This document shows positions 32,168 to 36,036 of a stretch of DNA of 36,036 nt, piece by piece. Position 1 is the first letter of the stretch, and each line of letters opens with the position of its first letter. The position numbers and the translations under genes are program-made. This stretch comes from Tissierellaceae bacterium. GTDB taxonomy: Bacteria; Bacillota; Clostridia; Tissierellales; Tissierellaceae. The notes below the pieces were generated by a model. The model was not told the origin of the DNA. It did no database searches and saw nothing but the letters and a program-made list of their open reading frames with translations. Location: positions 1-36,036 of the forward strand of contig JARIDA010000028.1 in assembly GCA_029257065.1 (NCBI GenBank), read 5' to 3'.

Positions 32168-33506
32168 TTAATTTATTGTAAAGAGTGGATAGGGATATAT
32201 TTAAAGCTTTTGCTGCTAATTTTTTTCCTTCCACACTACTTCCATAGATTAAAAGGGCATTTTCTATGGCTTCTCTTTCTGCTTTAAGTACAATATGTGA
32301 CAAAGATTGAATTTTTATTAGATTATCTTCAATTCCCTTTATTCGAATAATCTGTGGAAGATTATTCTCCTTGATCAAATAGTCATCTGTCATATTAGCT
32401 GAAAATTCAATTGCATTTTTAAGTTCTCTAACATTCCCTGGCCATTGGTAGTTTACTAAAATATTCATAGCAGTATTGTCTATTTTCATAGAGCGTTTAA
32501 ATTTATCTTCGAATTCCTTTAAAAATACATTTATAAGTCCCTCAATATCATCTTTTCTCTCTCTTAGAGGAAGCACATTAATTGGAAAGACGGATAATCT
32601 ATAGTATAGATCTTCCCTAAATTCACCCTTTTCACACATTTGAAGTAGATTTTTATTTGTGGCTGCAATAATTCTAACATTCACAGGAATTTCTTCCAGT
32701 CCACCAATTCTCCTTATTCGGCCCTCTTGCAATACTCTTAAAAGTCTAGATTGAAGATCCAGATCCATTTCCCCTATTTCATCTAAAAAAAGAGTACCTC
32801 CATGAGCTATTTCAAATAAACCAAATTTACCATTCTTTTTAGCCCCGGTAAAAGCTCCATCCTCATATCCAAAGAGCTCTGATTCCAAGAGATTTTTATC
32901 AAAAGAGGCACTGTTAACTGGAACAAAAGAACTATGACTTCTCTCACTATTATTGTGTATAGAGTGAGCATACAATTCTTTTCCAGTACCAGTTTCACCA
33001 GTTATCAGAACATTAGAGTCAGAAAGAGCTGCTCTTTTTGCTAACTCCTTTGTTTTAATTGAATTTTTATCAAAGGAAATTATATCTCCAAAGTCATATC
33101 TGGATTTATTTATATTGTCCATATGATCTTCTAATTTTTTAATAATAGATTCTGATTTTTTAAGTTTTTCAAAAAGATCGTATAAATTATCCATCTCATT
33201 GACTATTGAAATTCCACCAATAATTTTACCATCCTGCTTTATGGGAACCATATTAACCATGTATTCAAGTCCATTTTCCACTCTGGGAATATTTAATAAT
33301 TCCTCCCCATTATCAATAACAGAGGGTAATCTGGCACCAGGTCTTATATCTTCTAAATGCTCTCCAATAATCGATTCAGATTTAATTCCCGTTATTCGCT
33401 CATAAGATGGATTAACATATCTAACTATATGCTCTGAATCAGCAATTAAAACTCCCTCAAATATGGATCCTAGTAATATATCTAATAAATCATTTTTAAT
33501 AATCAA
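32148..33506 (-). CDS. Sigma-54-dependent activator (PAS-AAA+-Fis HTH)
   Basis: A 452-residue enhancer-binding protein. The N-terminal PAS domain (about 10-105: GVLIADSEHIVRYVNPSYERITG) is the likely signal sensor and is followed by a coiled linker. The AAA+ domain has Walker A GETGTGKE (about 168), the sigma-54 contact loop GAFTGA, Walker B GGTLFLDEIGEM, and the arginine finger region REDLYYRLSVFPI. A Fis-type HTH ends the protein (GKKLAAKALNISLSTLYNKLKEHDF). No receiver domain is present, so it should respond to a small ligand. The start is TTG with AAGGGGG upstream. It is 11 bp downstream of mgsA. The sigma-54 promoter and three dyads in the next gap make CitMHS-AtuA-DUF4387 its obvious target. 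Confidence 0.9.
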   Translation of the reverse strand: MIIKNDLLDILLGSIFEGVLIADSEHIVRYVNPSYERITGIKSESIIGEHLEDIRPGARLPSVIDNGEELLNIPRVENGLEYMVNMVPIKQDGKIIGGISIVNEMDNLYDLFEKLKKSESIIKKLEDHMDNINKSRYDFGDIISFDKNSIKTKELAKRAALSDSNVLITGETGTGKELYAHSIHNNSERSHSSFVPVNSASFDKNLLESELFGYEDGAFTGAKKNGKFGLFEIAHGGTLFLDEIGEMDLDLQSRLLRVLQEGRIRRIGGLEEIPVNVRIIAATNKNLLQMCEKGEFREDLYYRLSVFPINVLPLRERKDDIEGLINVFLKEFEDKFKRSMKIDNTAMNILVNYQWPGNVRELKNAIEFSANMTDDYLIKENNLPQIIRIKGIEDNLIKIQSLSHIVLKAEREAIENALLIYGSSVEGKKLAAKALNISLSTLYNKLKEHDFQ

Positions 33507-33517
33507 AGAATTCCCCC

Positions 33518-33994
33518 TTATTCCTTCATGCTCATTTCCTCAGTTCTTTTACGCATTAATGCCTCATAATCTATAACTCTTCTCTCATATTCACTATTCA
33601 TAAGAGGAGAGGTTAGAAGAAAATCTGCTGAGCTCCTATTATTGGCAATTGGAATATTATAAAGAACTCCAATTCTTAAAAGAGCCTTAACATCAGGATC
33701 ATGGGGTTGAGCTTCTAGTGGATCCCAGAAAAATATCATGAAATCAATCAGCCCTTCAGAAATTCTAGAACCAATTTGTTGATCCCCTCCAATAGGGCCA
33801 GATTTAAAAGCTTCTACTGGCAAATTAACTTTTTCAGAAATTAAAGTAGCAGTAGTTCCAGTTCCGCATAGAAAGTGCTTGCTTAGAGACTTTTTATTCT
33901 CTTCCACCCAATTAGTAAGCTCTCTTTTCATATTATCATGTGCAATAAGTGCGATTCTCTTTTGTCTATTTGATTTTTTATATTTAAATTCCAT
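33518..33994 (-). CDS. mgsA: Methylglyoxal synthase
   Basis: A 158-residue protein with the complete MgsA signature: IALIAHDNMKREL with the conserved His and Asp, LCGTGTTATLI (phosphate binding), SGPIGGDQQIGSRI (catalytic Asp), FFWDPLEAQPHDPDVKALLRI and IANNRSSADFLLTSPLM. It converts dihydroxyacetone phosphate to methylglyoxal, a phosphate-releasing bypass of lower glycolysis. The N-terminus is about ten residues longer than the E. coli core and basic. AGGAGGTTAC precedes the ATG. The gene lies directly upstream of, and apparently in operon with, the sigma-54 activator; a functional link between the two is not obvious. Confidence 0.93.
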   Translation of the reverse strand: MEFKYKKSNRQKRIALIAHDNMKRELTNWVEENKKSLSKHFLCGTGTTATLISEKVNLPVEAFKSGPIGGDQQIGSRISEGLIDFMIFFWDPLEAQPHDPDVKALLRIGVLYNIPIANNRSSADFLLTSPLMNSEYERRVIDYEALMRKRTEEMSMKE

Positions 33995-34067
33995 ATGTAA
34001 CCTCCTAATAACTATAAAATTAAAATTCCTTACAAGAGAAATATACCCAATTTAGATGAAAGATACT

Positions 34068-34094
34068 AATATATACTATAATATAGTATATATT
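34068..34094. repeat. AT-only dyad between mgsA and rlmH
   Basis: AATATATACTATA and its complement flank one central base (13-bp arms). It lies in the divergent promoter region and contains a TATAAT (34077-34082) that could be the rlmH -10, but no convincing -35 is seen. It may be an operator, or chance in AT-rich sequence. Confidence 0.45.
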
Positions 34095-34116
34095 ATAATA
34101 ATTGGAAGGAGAATAT

Positions 34117-34596
34117 ATGAATATAAATTTAATAGTAGTGGGAAGAGTAAGAGAAAAATATATTAATGAGGGAATAAAGGAATTTAAAAAGAGATTAAGC
34201 TCATATTGTGATTTAAGAATAGTAGAAGTTTCAGATGAACCGGCTCCAGACAATCTGTCAAAGAGAGAAGAGGAAATAGTGAAGAATAAAGAGGGAGAGA
34301 AAATATTAAAAAAACTTCCAAAGAATACATATTTAATTCCACTAGTAATAGAAGGTCGTCAATTAAAATCAGAAGGTTTGGCTGAAAAGATAGAAAGTTT
34401 AGGAATAGATGGATTTTCAAATATTACATTTGTAATAGGAGGTTCCCTTGGAATTTCAGATGAGATAATAAAAATGGCAAATTTTAAATTATCTTTTTCA
34501 AAAATGACATTTCCTCATCAATTAATGAGACTGATACTTCTGGAACAAATATATAGGGCATTTAGAATCATAAGAAATGAACCCTATCACAAATAA
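34117..34596 (+). CDS. rlmH: 23S rRNA (pseudouridine1915-N3)-methyltransferase RlmH
   Basis: A 159-residue SPOUT-class methyltransferase of the family's usual length. It starts MNINLIVVGRVREKYINEGIKEF, and the SAM-binding trefoil knot includes FVIGGSLGISDEI and the C-terminal LSFSKMTFPHQLMRLILLEQIYRAFRIIRNEPYHK, the most diagnostic segment of the family. It methylates pseudouridine 1915 in helix 69 of 23S rRNA on the assembled 70S ribosome. I chose the ATG at 34117 with GGAAGGAG upstream; the track start at 34102 overlaps that site. In many Firmicutes rlmH follows walJ/htrA closely; here a minus-strand catabolic block separates them. Confidence 0.95.
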   Translation: MNINLIVVGRVREKYINEGIKEFKKRLSSYCDLRIVEVSDEPAPDNLSKREEEIVKNKEGEKILKKLPKNTYLIPLVIEGRQLKSEGLAEKIESLGIDGFSNITFVIGGSLGISDEIIKMANFKLSFSKMTFPHQLMRLILLEQIYRAFRIIRNEPYHK

Positions 34597-34648
34597 GAGA
34601 GTGGTTAGAAATATTAGAATTTAGATAAATTAAACAAGGAGGATTTTC

Positions 34649-35341
34649 TTGGAGAAAAGGAATAAAATAAAAAATGTGGATAAAAATATAAATTCAATGG
34701 GAATTAGGATTGTAGGCTTTATATTATCTACTATAGCAGGATGGGTTGATGCTATTGGAGTAAAGTTATTTTTAAAGCAAAGGTCTTCTTCCATGACGGG
34801 AAGAGGACATATGTTGGGAAAACTAGCTTATAAGTCTGAGTTTAAAATGTTTCTTGGTATAGCTTTAATAATAGTAGCTTTTATATTAGGTGCTTTTATT
34901 TCTACAATAATAGCTGAGCGAAGGGGACTAGTTGGAAGCTTATTAATGACGGGAATTTTGATTTTAATAAGCTCCATTCCCTTTGTTTTTCAACATTCAG
35001 TTTTCCTTATAATATTTCTACCCATGAGCATGGGTTGTCAAAACGCAGGAACCAGCTTAACTGCAATCAGAAGGACAACGCATTTAACAGGAGCATCTAC
35101 TGATATGGGAATAAATATGGCTAAGGGGAATTGGCAAGTTGTAAGATTTTGGTTATATAGGTTGATTGGTTTTCCCTTAGGTGCCCTAGTTGGATTTAAT
35201 CTGGCTGATCTGGCTAATAGAAATGTAATTAGTGCTTCAATAACATTAATAATACCAGCTTTTATAGTCGTTTCCATTGGAATTATACAAGATAAACTCC
35301 TAGATATTCCTATATTAGAAGAATCATTGAAAACAAACTAA
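34649..35341 (+). CDS. YoaK / DUF1275 family membrane protein
   Basis: A 230-residue membrane protein with about six hydrophobic segments (IRIVGFILSTIAGWVDAIGV, MFLGIALIIVAFILGAFIS, GSLLMTGILILISSIPFVF, VFLIIFLPMSMGCQNAG, FPLGALVGFNL and a last one near SITLIIPAFIVVSIGII). The pairing of AGWVDAIG with MSMGCQNA and THLTGASTDMG is the DUF1275 signature. Function is unknown. It starts at a TTG with AAGGAGG five bases upstream, 52 bp after rlmH on the same strand and possibly co-transcribed. A strong bidirectional terminator follows. Confidence 0.85.
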   Translation: MEKRNKIKNVDKNINSMGIRIVGFILSTIAGWVDAIGVKLFLKQRSSSMTGRGHMLGKLAYKSEFKMFLGIALIIVAFILGAFISTIIAERRGLVGSLLMTGILILISSIPFVFQHSVFLIIFLPMSMGCQNAGTSLTAIRRTTHLTGASTDMGINMAKGNWQVVRFWLYRLIGFPLGALVGFNLADLANRNVISASITLIIPAFIVVSIGIIQDKLLDIPILEESLKTN

Positions 35342-35384
35342 AATAAAGGCCTTTTAGATAATTATCTAAAAGGCCTTTATTTTT
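35341..35384. terminator. Bidirectional terminator between DUF1275 and the SDR gene
   Basis: A near-perfect palindrome (ATAAAGGCCTTTTAGATAA and its complement) with T-runs on both strands. It serves the two convergent genes and begins at the DUF1275 stop codon. Confidence 0.87.
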
Positions 35385-36036
35385 ACATTTCCTTTAATTT
35401 AATTGTTAATCCACCATCTATAAGAATATCTGTACCAGTGATAAAAGATGCCTTATCACTTGACAAAAAGGCAATAAGCTCAGCCACATCTTCAGCCTTA
35501 CCGTATCTTCCCGCTGGAGTTTGAGCCTTCATATACTCCATTTGTTCTCCATGTTCTTCTATAGCTTTTTCTGTCATAGGACTCATTATAATCCCCGGGG
35601 AAACTGAAAGGATTCTCCCGCCTTTTTCTCCAAATTTATGAGCATATTTTTCAACTAATAATTGAACACCTTTTTTAGAGAAATTATAAGCCTTATCTGA
35701 GTCATTTTGGACTATTTCAATTAAAGCATCCATGGACCCTTCCTTAGTTGGATTAGTTAAATAATCATTATACAATTCACTATGGGGAATTGTTTTACCC
35801 ATCATGGAAGCAATTAGTATTAATACAGTTCCATCATTAACAATACCTATTGCCTCATTTATTAAATTATCTGTACCTACCAAGTCAATTTCAAAAGTCA
35901 ATCTAGCATCTCCACCAGAACCACTTACTCCTGCAGAGTTTACTATTGTTTTGATATTACCTAAGGATTTCCCATAATCAAATAAATCTTTTATACTGTC
36001 CCTGTTTGTAAGATCACTTGTCTTGTATAAAGCATT
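35383..36036 (-). CDS. Short-chain dehydrogenase/reductase, C-terminal part (5' end outside window)
   Basis: The frame stays open to the window edge, so the track start at 35901 is an internal TTG; about 217 residues are visible. They include the NAG motif region (TIVNSAGVSGSGGDAR), a Ser in LILIASMMG, the catalytic YNFSKKG (YxxxK), and the C-terminal SPGIIMSPM, GRYGKAEDVAELIAFLSSDKASFITGTDILIDGGLTIK typical of classical SDR oxidoreductases. The Rossmann glycine motif is missing because it lies upstream. An insertion after the Ser (TIPHSELYNDYLTNPTKEGSMDALIEIV) is like that of 3-alpha-hydroxysteroid-dehydrogenase-type SDRs. The substrate is unknown. It converges on the DUF1275 gene. Confidence 0.86.
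   Translation of the reverse strand, partial: NALYKTSDLTNRDSIKDLFDYGKSLGNIKTIVNSAGVSGSGGDARLTFEIDLVGTDNLINEAIGIVNDGTVLILIASMMGKTIPHSELYNDYLTNPTKEGSMDALIEIVQNDSDKAYNFSKKGVQLLVEKYAHKFGEKGGRILSVSPGIIMSPMTEKAIEEHGEQMEYMKAQTPAGRYGKAEDVAELIAFLSSDKASFITGTDILIDGGLTIKLKEM

Overview
This is an AT-rich bacterial chromosome segment with Gram-positive style ribosome-binding sites (GGAGG cores), frequent TTG/GTG starts, a walRK-yycHIJ operon and a noc gene. That combination points to a low-GC Firmicute, most likely an anaerobic Clostridia/Tissierellia-type organism (inference from gene content, not from a search). noc-parB at the left and walRK...rlmH at the right are families that usually lie near the replication origin, so the window is probably origin-proximal. 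No rRNA, tRNA, CRISPR array or insertion sequence was seen, and no gap between genes exceeds 300 bp.

Layout. (1) 1-7.1 kb, + strand: the 3' end of noc, a parS-like site, parB, two tandem PhzF-family paralogues, a cyclodeaminase-family protein, a DUF4446 membrane protein, a diacylglycerol-kinase-like lipid kinase, and a membrane-anchored LysM-G5-M23 cell-wall protein. (2) 7.1-19.3 kb: a complete hexuronate block. uxaB-uxaA (galacturonate branch) converge on kdgK-eda. These diverge from a two-regulator operon (IclR-type KdgR, then a GntR/FCD protein). uxaC-MFS-uxuA-uxuB (isomerase, transport and glucuronate branch) then converge on a second kdgK. Together they would take up galacturonate or glucuronate and convert it through 2-keto-3-deoxygluconate and KDPG to pyruvate and glyceraldehyde-3-phosphate. 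The eda-kdgK and kdgK2 promoters carry the same large dyad operator directly after their -10 boxes, so one repressor, probably KdgR, should control both. (3) 19.4-22.2 kb: a P-type calcium ATPase on the minus strand. (4) 22.3-28.9 kb: walR-walK, a secreted protein of unknown function, yycH, yycI, walJ and a 59-residue membrane protein absent from the ORF track. A perfect WalR-type direct repeat (TGTAAT-N5-TGTAAT) precedes the secreted protein. (5) 28.9-34.0 kb, minus strand: DUF4387, AtuA/DUF1446 and a CitMHS transporter, preceded by a near-consensus sigma-54 promoter, then a PAS-AAA+-Fis sigma-54 activator and mgsA. Three copies of an 18-bp dyad lie at enhancer distance upstream of the sigma-54 promoter. 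(6) 34.1-36.0 kb: rlmH, a YoaK/DUF1275 membrane protein and the C-terminal part of a short-chain dehydrogenase that runs off the window.

The most promising little-described system is the sigma-54-controlled CitMHS-AtuA-DUF4387 set: a probable uptake-plus-catabolism unit for an unidentified organic acid, with its own PAS activator and a readable promoter/enhancer architecture. The regulatory sites (WalR box, KdgR-like operators, enhancers, parS-like site) are direct readings of the sequence. Their assigned regulators are inferences.
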